A DNA stretch of 64,000 bases from CAZSSM01 sp964609385 (GCA_964609385.1 CAZSSM010000012.1:50208-114207), one strand, 5' to 3'. Shown: positions 17,967-27,727, counted from the stretch's first letter. Numbers and translations: made by a program. The notes: generated from the letters alone by a model not told the origin.

Positions 17967-19378
17967 TACATCTCGAACTCGTAGGGATGCGGACGGCCAC
18001 GGATCGCCTCTACCTCCTGGGTTCGTTTGTACCAGATCCAGGTGTCGATCACGTCCGTGGTGAAGACGTCGCCACGAAGCAAGAACTCGTGGTCGCGCTC
18101 CAAGGCGATCAGCGACTCCTCGAGTCGTCGAGGAGTGCCCGGGACATCCTCCAGTTCTTCAGGCTGAAGATCGTAGATATCTTTGTCGAGCGGTTCGCCC
18201 GGATTGATCTTGGTTTGGATTCCGTCCAAAGCTGCCATGACCATAGCTGAGTAGAGGAGATAGGGGTTGGCCGCCGAGTCGGGGCAACGATACTCTAATC
18301 GGCGTTCCGTCTCGCTCGGGCTGTAGATGGGAATGCGGAGGATGGCTGAGCGGTTACGCCGGCTGTAGGCAATCTTGGTAGGCGCTTCGAACCCGGGAAC
18401 TAGCCGCTTGTAGCTGTTGGTCGTCGGATTGGCAAAAGCACAAAGAGCGGCGGCATGTTTGATGATCCCCCCGATCGCATAGAGGCCCAGGTTGCTCAGT
18501 GAGGCGTAATGGTGTCCGGCCAGCAGTGGACGGTCGTCACGCCAAAAGCTCATACTGACGTGCATACCCGATCCGTTGTCGCCGAAGATCGGCTTGGGCA
18601 TAAATGTGGCCGTCTTGCCTGCTTTGCGAGCAACGTTTCGGATGATCGACCGGGCCAGCATCACTTGGTCGGCCCCTTCGACTAGGCTGGCCGCCCCCAA
18701 AGCGATCTCACACTGGCCGGCGCTTGAAGCCTCGTGGAAATGGGCTTTGGCTTCGATCCGGCATTGTTCCATATGCTCGGTCATCTCGGTCCGGAGGTCG
18801 GCCATCGAGTCGATCGGCGGGCACGGGAAGTAACCCAGATGAACCCGAGGCTTGTAACCCAGGTTGGGGCCGCCGTCCAGCGATCGGCCTTGTCCCGAGT
18901 TCCAGCCCCCTTCCTCGCTGTCGACCTGATAGAAGGCACGATGGTGCGATTGCTCATACTGGACCGAGTCGAAGATGAAGAATTCGAGCCCCGGTGCGAA
19001 ACGGACTTCGTCGATCAGGCCGCTGCTCTGGGCATAGCTGAACGCCTTCCGGGCGATGTTGCGCGGGTCACGAGTGTAGTCCTGACGAGTGATCGGATCA
19101 TGGATGTTACAGATCATCGTCAGCGTCGGCTGTGAGGCGAACGGGTCGAGCAGGGCTGTCTCTGACTGGGGAACGACGAGCAGGTCGGCCTCATTGATCG
19201 CACGCCAGCCGACGACGCTCGAGCCGTCGAATCCTACCCCGTCCTCAAACGTCTCCTCGGTCAGGTGGGGCGAAGGCACCGCGAAGTGTTGCCAGACACC
19301 AGGGAAATCCATAAATCGGAAATCGACAGTTTTTACATCATATTGGCGGATCAACGCCAAAACCTCTTTGGGTGTCAC
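17954..19378 (-). CDS. glnA: Glutamine synthetase, type I
   Basis: A 474-residue GSI that condenses glutamate and ammonia using ATP. The N-terminal beta-grasp has the VDGSSVVGW-type loop (here FDGSSVVGW), and the catalytic domain includes NGSGMHVSMSFW (ATP/glutamate site) and RNRSAILRIP. A DKDIYDL stretch near the C-terminus carries the Tyr adenylylated in GSI-beta enzymes, so covalent control by GlnE is plausible. The GTG at 19378 is chosen because AGGTGG precedes it by about 7 bases and it gives the classical TPKEVLALI N-terminus; the frame itself is open back to 19459. The gene converges on lspA. Confidence 0.96.
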   Translation of the reverse strand: MTPKEVLALIRQYDVKTVDFRFMDFPGVWQHFAVPSPHLTEETFEDGVGFDGSSVVGWRAINEADLLVVPQSETALLDPFASQPTLTMICNIHDPITRQDYTRDPRNIARKAFSYAQSSGLIDEVRFAPGLEFFIFDSVQYEQSHHRAFYQVDSEEGGWNSGQGRSLDGGPNLGYKPRVHLGYFPCPPIDSMADLRTEMTEHMEQCRIEAKAHFHEASSAGQCEIALGAASLVEGADQVMLARSIIRNVARKAGKTATFMPKPIFGDNGSGMHVSMSFWRDDRPLLAGHHYASLSNLGLYAIGGIIKHAAALCAFANPTTNSYKRLVPGFEAPTKIAYSRRNRSAILRIPIYSPSETERRLEYRCPDSAANPYLLYSAMVMAALDGIQTKINPGEPLDKDIYDLQPEELEDVPGTPRRLEESLIALERDHEFLLRGDVFTTDVIDTWIWYKRTQEVEAIRGRPHPYEFEMYYDI

Positions 19379-19572
19379 CCTGACCACCTTTCTAAAGTCA
19401 GTATACGCTCTGAGTCCGTCGCGGTTCGACCCGACGAGCAAGAGGGTCGATGGGATCACATCGCGACCAGCCTATACCAAGTGGGCTCATCGAACCATTT
19501 CCTGCCAAGACTGCGAACTCGCCGCACGTTGGTCAGAGGTTCAGCGGATCGGTACTGTCGAAAGGGACGCAA

Positions 19573-20064
19573 ATGGAACTGAGAGGGGAATTGATCGATG
19601 CTGTGAAGCGAACGGATGCAAACGACTCGGACGATTCGGAGTCGCCGCCACGCGAACCCTTCCGGCGGTTCACTGTTCTCGAGCATCAATGGTGCGGCGT
19701 GCACTGGGACTTCTTGCTCCAGCACGACGATGGTCCGTTACGGACTTGGGCGATCCGAACTCCAATCGTTTCAGATCGCGATCTCAAGGCCGATCGGCTC
19801 CCGGATCACCGCGCGATCTACCTTGACTACGAAGGACCGATCTCAGGCGGGCGGGGCATTGTGTCTCGTTGGGACTCAGGGACTTATCGTGTCGAGCGTT
19901 GGACGGACGATCGGATCCTGCTCGATCTGTTTGGAGAACGTCTCGATGGGATCGTTGTCCTCCGACGGGCTCATTCGTATTTCGAGCCGTCCTCGGAGTT
20001 TTGGCGTGAGTCGGCCTTGGAGTCGTGGTGGTTTTGGTGGGGGAAGCGATCAGCGAGTCCTTGA
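19573..20064 (+). CDS. Stand-alone LigD-type 3'-phosphoesterase (DNA polymerase-ligase N-terminal domain)
   Basis: A 163-residue protein consisting almost only of the phosphoesterase (PE) domain that in LigD repairs 3'-phosphate or 3'-ribonucleotide ends during non-homologous end joining. The key stretch FTVLEHQWCGVHWDFLLQ contains the expected His and HxD residues (His44, Asp46). A G-rich turn and an aromatic C-terminus follow. No ligase, primase-polymerase or Ku gene is nearby. Such single-domain versions occur in planctomycetes and other bacteria, and their role is inferred from the domain only. ATG 19573 follows a GAAAGGG site. Its last 94 bases overlap the convergent gene on the other strand. 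Confidence 0.85.
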   Translation: MELRGELIDAVKRTDANDSDDSESPPREPFRRFTVLEHQWCGVHWDFLLQHDDGPLRTWAIRTPIVSDRDLKADRLPDHRAIYLDYEGPISGGRGIVSRWDSGTYRVERWTDDRILLDLFGERLDGIVVLRRAHSYFEPSSEFWRESALESWWFWWGKRSASP

Positions 20065-20771
20065 CGATCCGGAAGGTCGAATTCCATGGCCAACTCGGGG
20101 CGTCGGGATCGTCCACCGAGCATGAGCCGTTTGGGCATCAGTTGGATCCGTTCCAAGGCGACTTTCCGTTCCGGACTCCCTGACGCATAGGCGACGCGTA
20201 CCAGAGGAAGCCCTTCGGAGGTCGATTCTCGGCGAATCTCGAGGCCCTGTTTCTGTCCGAAGCTGACGATGTCTTCGAGTAGAGTGCTGGGGTCGATCGG
20301 GACCATCCCGGCTCGGACTTCGAGGATCGTCAACTCCATCACATTCGGCTCGACGACCCGAACCTCGGCATTGACCCAAACTACCGCGTTGACCATGCCA
20401 CGATCGTAAGTGAACGCCAAAGTCAAGCGATCGGCTTCGAAGATGATCCGCGGTTTCGAAACGCCCGGCGGAATCTGATCGGCGAAGTGGGTAACCAGAT
20501 CCTCGGCCAGCCAGGCATTCACCTCATCCTGTTGGAAGATGGCTTCCCAGCGCGGCTCGTTGACGATGTCGTTGCGGAGCCGCAGGCTCTGCTGGACGAA
20601 ACGCTCGGCGGTCCGAACGCGTTCGGGACCGGTCGGTCCGGTCACCTCGCGATAAAAGGTCGGCTCGTAGGAGAAGCCATACCAAATACCCGAAGAGACC
20701 AACACGAGCATGACGATCCCGAAACCCAGCAGGCTCCAGCGCCAACGTCGGCTCTTCGATGGACGCGACAT
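19971..20771 (-). CDS. Anchored hypothetical protein
   Basis: A 266-residue protein of unknown function. A basic N-terminus followed by one strong hydrophobic helix (about residues 14-34) marks it as a membrane-anchored or exported protein, with the rest outside the cytoplasm. The soluble part is a mix of beta-strand-like segments with no catalytic motif that I recognise. The C-terminus is polar (His/Asp/Ser-rich). ATG 20771 is strongly supported by AGGAGGGG about 8 bases upstream, although the frame is open to 21029. The 3' end overlaps the LigD-type gene by 94 bases in antisense. Confidence 0.78.
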   Translation of the reverse strand: MSRPSKSRRWRWSLLGFGIVMLVLVSSGIWYGFSYEPTFYREVTGPTGPERVRTAERFVQQSLRLRNDIVNEPRWEAIFQQDEVNAWLAEDLVTHFADQIPPGVSKPRIIFEADRLTLAFTYDRGMVNAVVWVNAEVRVVEPNVMELTILEVRAGMVPIDPSTLLEDIVSFGQKQGLEIRRESTSEGLPLVRVAYASGSPERKVALERIQLMPKRLMLGGRSRRPELAMEFDLPDRQGLADRFPHQNHHDSKADSRQNSEDGSKYE

Positions 20772-21088
20772 CGTGGTCCCCTCCTGTATCAAGGCCACGC
20801 CGAGAGTCGTCTTCGACCGGTTGTTCCCAGCGAACGCGTTCATTCCGGGATTCCCTCCCGCGTCCCGACGATGGTCAATCGCGATGACGTTAGGTCCCTT
20901 CGAGAGCCAGGTCAAGTCGGACCTCCTCTGATCCCGTCGCTGGATTCGAATCGTTCCCGAACCCATCTCGTTTATTCCTATGCGAAGGAAGAGCCGGCTC
21001 GATTCAATTCGCCTCAAGCCCAGTGACAAGGGCTCGACGACAACCGTAAGATGGTGGAGCCATTCACCTCACCGGAGCCTTCTCAACG

Positions 21089-21937
21089 ATGCCTCCACGG
21101 TTCGTCTCGATCCTGATTCTGATCGGCTGGGCCCTCAGCTTCTCCGCGCTCCTGATCCGCGATGTCGTGCCGCAATGGGTCACGATCGATCCGCCGGACA
21201 TGACCGACATTGGGTCTGACTTGCAGGAGGGCCCTCGGCTTGGTGCGTGGATGATCCTCAAACCGGATCCGGATGGTGATCTGCGATCGATCGGAACAGC
21301 CCAAACTCGATCGGAACGTCTCGAGAACGGATCCTATTTGATGGAGAGTCGGGTTGAGTTCGACTCAGCGCTACTCTTGCAGGGAACGCCTTTAGCGATC
21401 GGACAGGACTTGCAGATCCGGGTCGATAGCCGCTTCGAGATCAATGATCAGGGAAACCTCGACCAATTTACGGCCGATGTTCAGGCCGGCGAGATCGAAC
21501 AGGATCTCCTGCAACTTAAAGGCCGTGTAGACGGCAAAGAGCTGCTTATCAAGACGAACGGGCTGGTGGAATCGTTGCGTCGGACGTTCCGCTTCCCCTA
21601 TCAATCGCGCGGAATCGTCCAGAACAGTCTGGGACCGATCGACGTGATGCCCTCGCTCCAAGTGGGGCAGCGTTGGGCGACCCAAGTGGTCAATCCGCTG
21701 ACGGGCTCGGCTCAGGAGGCTCAGGTCGAGGTGGTCGATCAGAGCCTTATTTCCTGGGGTGAGTCTCAAGTAATGGCCTATCGAGTTGTCAGCCGGATGC
21801 AGCCGTTCTCGATGACGGTCTGGGTCCGGGTCCGAGACGGCCTTGTGCTGCGTCAGGAGATCCCTACACCTCTGGTCAAGCTGACCTTGGAGCGGTTGGC
21901 CGATGACCCGAATCTTATGCGGAGTGTCGGTCCATGA
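21089..21937 (+). CDS. Exported hypothetical protein, first gene of an ABC exporter module
   Basis: A 282-residue protein with one N-terminal signal/anchor helix (residues 5-25) and an extracytoplasmic domain rich in predicted beta-strands. I recognise no family. Its stop overlaps the next ATG (ATGA at 21934-21937), and that gene in turn overlaps the exporter gene, so the three are almost certainly one translationally coupled operon. A periplasmic accessory or cargo-handling role for the ABC exporter is an inference from this coupling alone. Confidence 0.82.
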   Translation: MPPRFVSILILIGWALSFSALLIRDVVPQWVTIDPPDMTDIGSDLQEGPRLGAWMILKPDPDGDLRSIGTAQTRSERLENGSYLMESRVEFDSALLLQGTPLAIGQDLQIRVDSRFEINDQGNLDQFTADVQAGEIEQDLLQLKGRVDGKELLIKTNGLVESLRRTFRFPYQSRGIVQNSLGPIDVMPSLQVGQRWATQVVNPLTGSAQEAQVEVVDQSLISWGESQVMAYRVVSRMQPFSMTVWVRVRDGLVLRQEIPTPLVKLTLERLADDPNLMRSVGP

Positions 21938-22737
21938 TCGAGTTGAGAGGGGTGACCAAGTCGTATGGCGGCAAGAACGCTGTGGAGGACCTGAACCTCA
22001 CGGTTAAACCTGGCGAATTGTTCGCGTTCCTCGGGCCCAACGGTGCCGGCAAAACGACGACGATCAAGATGGTTTGCGGGTTGCTCCGACCTAGCGGCGG
22101 TGAGGTTCGGATCGGAGGGCATCGCGCTGATTCTCAAGCGGCTCGGCAACTGATCGCTTATGTTCCTGATCAGCCTTATCTCTACGAGAAGCTGACCGGC
22201 CGCGAGTTTCTTAGGTTCGTCGTCGAAATGTATGGGATCCCTTCCGAGGAGGCGAGCGTCCGCATGGAACGGTTGATCGCGACCTTCGAGATGGAAGGCT
22301 ACATCGATGAGCTCTGCGAGACGTATTCGCATGGGATGAAACAGCGTGTGGTCTTTGCGTCGGCCCTGATCCACTCGCCGCGCGTCCTGGTTGTTGACGA
22401 ACCATTGGTCGGCCTCGACCCACGAAGCGCACGGATCGTCAAAGATCTCTTTCTTCAGCAAGCCCGATCGGGCGTGGCTGTCCTGATGTCGACGCACTTG
22501 CTGTCGATTGCCGAGGAATTGGCCGACACAATCGGGATCATCGATCGCGGTAGGATGCTGGCCTACGGAACGCTTGACGAAATTCGTCAACACGCTCAGG
22601 ACGATGGTCAGGGTCCTCTGGAAGATCTCTTCCTCAAATTGACCGGCGGCGATCGACCGATCCAGCGCCTTCTTGAAACGCCGGTCGAATCGACACCAGG
22701 AACCGTCCAGACTGACCTTTCGAACCCAATCTCGTGA
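21934..22737 (+). CDS. ABC transporter ATP-binding protein
   Basis: A 267-residue ABC ATPase of the ABC-2/CcmA-type exporter class. Walker A GPNGAGKT is at 34-41, the Q-loop region follows, the signature is a degenerate YSHGMKQR, Walker B VLVVDEP precedes GLDP, and the switch His is in MSTHLL. The signature differs from the usual LSGGQ, as is common in this class. It should energise the membrane subunit encoded immediately downstream, with which it overlaps by GTGA at 22734-22737. About 35 extra C-terminal residues follow the domain. Confidence 0.93.
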   Translation: MIELRGVTKSYGGKNAVEDLNLTVKPGELFAFLGPNGAGKTTTIKMVCGLLRPSGGEVRIGGHRADSQAARQLIAYVPDQPYLYEKLTGREFLRFVVEMYGIPSEEASVRMERLIATFEMEGYIDELCETYSHGMKQRVVFASALIHSPRVLVVDEPLVGLDPRSARIVKDLFLQQARSGVAVLMSTHLLSIAEELADTIGIIDRGRMLAYGTLDEIRQHAQDDGQGPLEDLFLKLTGGDRPIQRLLETPVESTPGTVQTDLSNPIS

Positions 22738-24575
22738 GTCGACGCCCCATGAACGACCCTGCCGCCAAGGGCACGATGGCTGTGTCAAGTCCAGATCGGA
22801 CGAACGGGACTTCCGAGGGTTCCGAGTCGACTCGGAGGGTCGAGTCGGCTCTGGTCATCGTGGCCCCGGCCGGTCGGGTCGCCCGCGGATTTCGGGACTT
22901 GCAGTGGCGGCGGCTCCGGAACGGATTGGAATCGGGATGGGCCGGTTCGCGCGTCCGGATCATTACCGTCTTGGCCTGTAGCTTGGTGTTCTGGCTCTTT
23001 CTCTTCGCCTTCTTCTTCGAAGGGTTTCAGTTCCTAAGCACCTTCGGGTTGGCCATGCAGAGCGAACTGATCGAATACGTTTTCAGCCTGTTCTTCCTTT
23101 CGCTATTGGTGATGCTCTTGTTCTCGACCGGGATCATTCTCTATACCGGTCTATACCACTCGCGTGAAGCACAATTCCTCCTCGCCTTGCCTGCCAGCAG
23201 TGACCGAATCTTCGCGCATAAATTCCTTGAGGCGATCAGCTTCTCAAGTTGGGGTTCGTTGATCTTGGGAAGTCCGATGTTGCTGGCATATGGGATCGTT
23301 GCAGCAGCACCCTGGGGATTCTACGTCGTCTTCCTGGGCTATCTCCTGGGCATCGTCTTGATTCCCGGAGGCATTGGAGCGATTTGCGCTTTGTTAATCG
23401 CGGTTGTGTTACCCCGAAGAGAGAAAACCGTGCTGGTATTCGCTGGTATGGTCGTGCTGCTGGTGGGGATCGTGATCTTGATTCGGCTTTGGCAGCCCCC
23501 GGGTGCGGTCATGACCCAGGAATGGATCAACCAAATGCTCGGTCGACTGAGCTTCAGTCAGAACCCGCTCCTCGCGAGCCGATGGACGAGCGCGGGATTG
23601 CTCGCCGCGTCACGAGATGACTGGTTCGGCAGTCTGTTTTACCTCGGTGCCTTACTAAGCCATGCGGCCTTGATCTATTTAGTAGCCGCTGTCTTGGCCC
23701 GCGACTTATATCGACGAGGCTACAGCCGCGTCCAAGGTAATCGTTCGACACGCCGACACTTCGGTCTGCAGCGGCTTGATCGGCTCCTCCACCGGCTCTT
23801 CGGTGTCCTTCCGTATCCGGTCCGGCTCCTGATCCTCAAAGACCTTCGAACGTTTCGACGCGATCCGGCCCAGTGGTCGCAATTCCTCATCTTCTTCGGT
23901 CTGCTCGTCTTCTACTTCCTAAACATTCGACGACTCAACTACGACGATCAGCCACACTATTGGCGATATGTTTTGAGTTTCCTGAACCTTTCCGTCACAG
24001 CATTGATCCTCTCGACGTTCACGAGCCGCTTCATTTTTCCCTTGATGTCGCTCGAGGGGCGGAACTTCTGGATCCTGGGGCTCTTCCCGCTGAAACGCTC
24101 GACGATCCTCTGGGGCAAGTTTGCCTTTGCCTCAGGCATCTCGCTGGTGGCGACCGAGATTCTGATCGTGATCAGCGACGTGATGTTGCGGATGTCCCCG
24201 CTTATGACGGCCTTGCACATGGCGATTCTGGCGATTCTCTGTCTGGGTCTGTCTGGGATCAGCGTCGGACTCGGCGCTCGATTGCCCAATCTCAAGGAAG
24301 AGGATCCATCCAAGATCGCCACCGGCTTTGGTGGGACGCTCAATCTCCTGGTCAGCCTCGGTTTCATTGTGTTGGTCATCGGGGCGATCGCCTTGCCATG
24401 CCAACTCTACTTCGCAACCCGTGATGTGCAGACCTCGGGAGCCTTGATGTTCTCCGATGCCACCTTTCTGGTCCGGATGCGTGTGGGGATCTTGCTGAGC
24501 ATTGGCCTGGGCGCAGCAGCCACGATCATCCCGCTCCGCGTCGGCATTCGCGCTTTTCAACGCATGGAACTTTAA
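22734..24575 (+). CDS. ABC exporter membrane subunit (large, ABC-2-like)
   Basis: A 613-residue multi-pass membrane protein with roughly a dozen hydrophobic segments grouped in two halves separated by a basic cytoplasmic loop (about residues 320-370). Its position directly after, and overlapping, the ABC ATPase makes it the permease partner. The sequence resembles putative ABC exporter proteins of planctomycetes and firmicutes; the substrate is unknown. The GTG at 22734 overlaps the ATPase stop. ATG codons 15 and 42 bases downstream are alternative starts and would remove only polar residues. Confidence 0.83.
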   Translation: MSRRPMNDPAAKGTMAVSSPDRTNGTSEGSESTRRVESALVIVAPAGRVARGFRDLQWRRLRNGLESGWAGSRVRIITVLACSLVFWLFLFAFFFEGFQFLSTFGLAMQSELIEYVFSLFFLSLLVMLLFSTGIILYTGLYHSREAQFLLALPASSDRIFAHKFLEAISFSSWGSLILGSPMLLAYGIVAAAPWGFYVVFLGYLLGIVLIPGGIGAICALLIAVVLPRREKTVLVFAGMVVLLVGIVILIRLWQPPGAVMTQEWINQMLGRLSFSQNPLLASRWTSAGLLAASRDDWFGSLFYLGALLSHAALIYLVAAVLARDLYRRGYSRVQGNRSTRRHFGLQRLDRLLHRLFGVLPYPVRLLILKDLRTFRRDPAQWSQFLIFFGLLVFYFLNIRRLNYDDQPHYWRYVLSFLNLSVTALILSTFTSRFIFPLMSLEGRNFWILGLFPLKRSTILWGKFAFASGISLVATEILIVISDVMLRMSPLMTALHMAILAILCLGLSGISVGLGARLPNLKEEDPSKIATGFGGTLNLLVSLGFIVLVIGAIALPCQLYFATRDVQTSGALMFSDATFLVRMRVGILLSIGLGAAATIIPLRVGIRAFQRMEL

Positions 24576-24717
24576 CTTGGAGACTCAGGCTCGGTCTCCT
24601 CATCGGCTGAGCGGGTGGAATGCGTCGACGCGCGTTCTCTTGCAGTGGTCCCGCTTAGGCTTATAATTTCAGAGCAAATTGAAAGCTGTGTTCTTGCTCG
24701 AGCCGGAGCAGAGACGG

Positions 24718-25563
24718 ATGTGGTCGAACACGGAACCCAAGCGTATCGGGGTTGTCTCGTATCTCAACGCTCGGCCGCTTTATGAGTTTCTACCAGTGCA
24801 TGCACCGGGGATCGAACTGGTCTCGGACGTCCCGAGTCAGTTGGCCGATCGCTTGCGTGAAGGTGCGCTTGATTTGGCCCTGATCCCCTCAATCGAGTAC
24901 TTTCGAGGGGCTCATTTGGGCTATCGAATCGTGCCGGGTTTAGCGATCGCGGCTCATGGTTCGGTTCGGAGCGTCAAGTTGTTTAGTCGAGTCCCGTTGG
25001 ACCGGATCGAGCGGCTTGCTTTGGATGTGGGGTCGCGGACCAGCCAAGCATTGACGCGGGTTTGGCTGCACACTGAGCATGGAGTAATTCCACCGGTCAT
25101 CGAGTCGCATCCTCTCGGGATTCCTGTTCAGGAGAGTTTGGCCGACGCGGTCTTGCTTATCGGTGATCGTGCGATGAACGTCCCTGAGGACAACTTTCAC
25201 ACGGTCGTCGATCTAGCCGAGGCCTGGAATCAGATGACTGGCCTACCGTTCGTTTTCGCCATCTGGGTGACTCGGACGGGCGTCTCGTTAGGCACAATGG
25301 CCGATGCGTTGGTTCGGAGTTGTCGCGATGGTTTGGAAGCAGCCCGGGACTTGGCCCAAACGTACGGGCCGAGACTCGGCCTGGACGCGGACTCCTGTTA
25401 CGAATATCTGACCCGCGTTCTGTCGTATGAGTTGGGTGAGGCGGAGGTCGAGGGCCTCCGACGATTCGCCCAGATGTCCGCCGCACTGGGCTTGGTCCCT
25501 AAAGGAGTCTGCCTTGAGTTCCTCGACCTCGACTGTCCTCGCGATCTTGCAGCGCGCCACTGA
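24718..25563 (+). CDS. mqnA: Chorismate dehydratase, futalosine menaquinone pathway
   Basis: A 281-residue periplasmic-binding-protein-like enzyme that dehydrates chorismate to 3-enolpyruvylbenzoate, the first step of the futalosine route. Family stretches are visible: RIGVVSYLNARPLYEFL at the N-terminus, DLALIPSIEYFR (substrate pocket), LALDVGSRTSQALTRVWL and AVLLIGDRAM. ATG 24718 gives the family start and has a GGAGCAGAG stretch upstream; an in-frame TTG at 24679 is less likely. The last 50 bases overlap mqnC, so the two pathway genes are coupled. Confidence 0.93.
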   Translation: MWSNTEPKRIGVVSYLNARPLYEFLPVHAPGIELVSDVPSQLADRLREGALDLALIPSIEYFRGAHLGYRIVPGLAIAAHGSVRSVKLFSRVPLDRIERLALDVGSRTSQALTRVWLHTEHGVIPPVIESHPLGIPVQESLADAVLLIGDRAMNVPEDNFHTVVDLAEAWNQMTGLPFVFAIWVTRTGVSLGTMADALVRSCRDGLEAARDLAQTYGPRLGLDADSCYEYLTRVLSYELGEAEVEGLRRFAQMSAALGLVPKGVCLEFLDLDCPRDLAARH

Positions 25564-26632
25564 TGGCCAGCGGATCTCGTTCGATGAGGGTGTCACCCTG
25601 ATGCGTGAGGGGCGCCTGCTCGACTTGGGCCGCGCGGCCGACTCGGTTGCAAGGAGGCTCCATCCCGAGCCGTACCGAACCTACAACATCGACCGCAACA
25701 TCAACTACACCAACGTTTGTGCGGCCATTTGTGATTTCTGCGCCTTCTACCGGAAGCTGGGTGCAACCGACGCTTACGTATTGGATCGCGACGTGCTGCT
25801 CGAGAAAGTTCGAGAAACAATCGAATTGGGCGGTGACCAAATCTTGCTCCAAGGTGGCCTTCACCCCGAGTTACCGTTCGCCTGGTATCTGGAGATGCTC
25901 GGCGATATCAAGGGAGCTTTTCCCCAGGTCAACGTTCACGGCTTCAGCCCGCCCGAAATCCACTTCTTCCACAAGAAGTTCAAAATGCCCCTGGAGGACG
26001 TGCTCGGACAACTCCAGGCCGCCGGTCTTGGATCGATCCCCGGTGGTGGCGGAGAAATCTTGTCCGATCGCGTCCGACGCGCCATCACGAAAGGCAAGGT
26101 GATGACCGATGACTGGCTCAATGTTCATCGGGTCTGGCACCAACTGGGTGGACGCTCGACCTCGACGATGATGTTCGGTCACATCGAGACCCCTGAAGAG
26201 CGGATCGAACACATCGAGCACACGCGGCGCCTTCAGGACGAGACCGGCGGCTTTACCGCATTCATCTCCTGGACCTTCCAGCCCGACCACACCGACATGG
26301 CCGACGTCCCGCCGGCCGGTGCCTTCGAGTATCTGCGTGTCCTGGCGATTTCGAGGCTCTACCTCGACAATGTTCCCAACATCCAGTCGTCCTGGGTCAC
26401 CCAAGGAGCCAAGATTGGGCACCTGGCCCTCTTCTTCGGGGCTAACGACATGGGAAGCTTAATGATCGAGGAGAATGTCGTCAGCTCAGCGGGGACGGTT
26501 CATCACCTCACGCTCAACGAGATTCGACGCTCAATCCGCGAGGCCGGCTACATCCCCCGCCAACGCAACGTCTTCTATGAATACCTCGATGAGGATCCGA
26601 CTGAAGCCCATGCTGAGCCTGTGCTCGTTTGA
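25514..26632 (+). CDS. mqnC: Cyclic dehypoxanthinyl futalosine synthase (radical SAM)
   Basis: A 372-residue radical SAM enzyme that cyclises dehypoxanthinyl futalosine in menaquinone synthesis. The 4Fe-4S cluster is bound by Cys69, Cys73 and Cys76 (CAAICDFC), followed by a GGDQILLQGG stretch and the GSIPGGGGEIL motif of the MqnC/MqnE group. Family length and the RNINYTNVC entry point to MqnC rather than MqnE. The TTG start at 25514 is preferred: a clear AAAGGAG sits 8 bases upstream inside the end of mqnA, even though the frame stays open further back. Confidence 0.93.
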   Translation: MSSSTSTVLAILQRATDGQRISFDEGVTLMREGRLLDLGRAADSVARRLHPEPYRTYNIDRNINYTNVCAAICDFCAFYRKLGATDAYVLDRDVLLEKVRETIELGGDQILLQGGLHPELPFAWYLEMLGDIKGAFPQVNVHGFSPPEIHFFHKKFKMPLEDVLGQLQAAGLGSIPGGGGEILSDRVRRAITKGKVMTDDWLNVHRVWHQLGGRSTSTMMFGHIETPEERIEHIEHTRRLQDETGGFTAFISWTFQPDHTDMADVPPAGAFEYLRVLAISRLYLDNVPNIQSSWVTQGAKIGHLALFFGANDMGSLMIEENVVSSAGTVHHLTLNEIRRSIREAGYIPRQRNVFYEYLDEDPTEAHAEPVLV

Positions 26633-26839
26633 TCTCATGAATTCAAGCGAATTCTCCTGAGAGCGACTTCTCTTCTCCCCGCACCACAATGCGGTTCTAT
26701 CGTGGAGATAACGTCCCGGAGCGAGATCGTACTCATCACGTTTCGGGAGTCTTGACTCACAAGAGAACCACGACGTTGACGTTCGGATCGAATCGACGAT
26801 CTGGATCGTCTAGAGTCCTCTATGAGGCGCGGGGTTTCC

Positions 26840-27598
26840 ATGATTCGAGTCCAAGGGCTCGGTAAAGAGTTCCGCGACTATCGGCGAGGCCGGATCCCAG
26901 CCATCGTGGACGTCAGCTTCGAGTGCCACCCTGGTCAAGTTTATGGCCTTTTGGGACCAAACGGAGCTGGAAAGACGACCACGCTCCGGATCCTGAGCAC
27001 AATGCTTCGCCCGACCGCCGGCTCGGCCCATGTCGCGCAGTTCGATGTGTCCCGACAATCTGAACAGGTCCGTCGACGGATTGGCTACCTTTCAACCACA
27101 ACGGCCTTATATGACCGGATGACCGGATCCGAGGTCGTCGAGTTTTTCGGCCGACTCAGTCAGTGCACACCCCGAGAGCTATCCTCGCGAATCGAAGAAC
27201 TCTTCGACTGGCTCGACCTTGGCCGCTCGCGCGACGTGCCGGTGGCCAAGCTCTCGACCGGCATGCGTCAAAAAGTGGCGATCGCCCGCGCGTTGGTCCA
27301 TGATCCTCCGGTCCTCATCTTCGACGAGCCGACCTCTGGCCTCGATGTTTTGGTGGCTCGCAACCTGATCGAACGAATCGCCCAACTCCGGAATCAGGGC
27401 AAAACAATCCTCTTCTCAACACATGCGATGCACGAAGCGCATGCGCTCTGCGACCAGATGGCGATCTTGTATCGAGGGCGAATCTTAGCTGAGGGGGCTC
27501 CGAGCGCCCTTCTCGAACGACATGGCCAATCCGACCTTGAAGCGCTGTTCTTCGCCCTCATTCATGAGGCTGAGGAGGGTCGGATCGCATCCTCTTGA
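26840..27598 (+). CDS. ABC transporter ATP-binding protein (NatA-like)
   Basis: ABC ATPase of about 252 residues with Walker A GPNGAGKT at 39-46, signature LSTGMRQK, Walker B VLIFDEPTSGLD and the switch His in STHAMHEA. These features and the downstream permease match Na+-export-type (NatA/NatB) systems, although cation specificity is not shown by sequence. ATG 26840 is chosen because GAGGCGCGGGG precedes it; an upstream ATG at 26822 is possible. The partner permease begins 129 bases downstream. Confidence 0.92.
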   Translation: MIRVQGLGKEFRDYRRGRIPAIVDVSFECHPGQVYGLLGPNGAGKTTTLRILSTMLRPTAGSAHVAQFDVSRQSEQVRRRIGYLSTTTALYDRMTGSEVVEFFGRLSQCTPRELSSRIEELFDWLDLGRSRDVPVAKLSTGMRQKVAIARALVHDPPVLIFDEPTSGLDVLVARNLIERIAQLRNQGKTILFSTHAMHEAHALCDQMAILYRGRILAEGAPSALLERHGQSDLEALFFALIHEAEEGRIASS

Positions 27599-27727
27599 TT
27601 TGCCCAGGAGACCCGGCTTTCGGAGCCCTGGTCGTTCACATCGTGGCAACCAAACCACCAGACCAAAGCGATTCCCAGGCGTATCCAGGCGATGCCTGAA
27701 GATCGCTGAACAAACGGGAGGGCCGCG

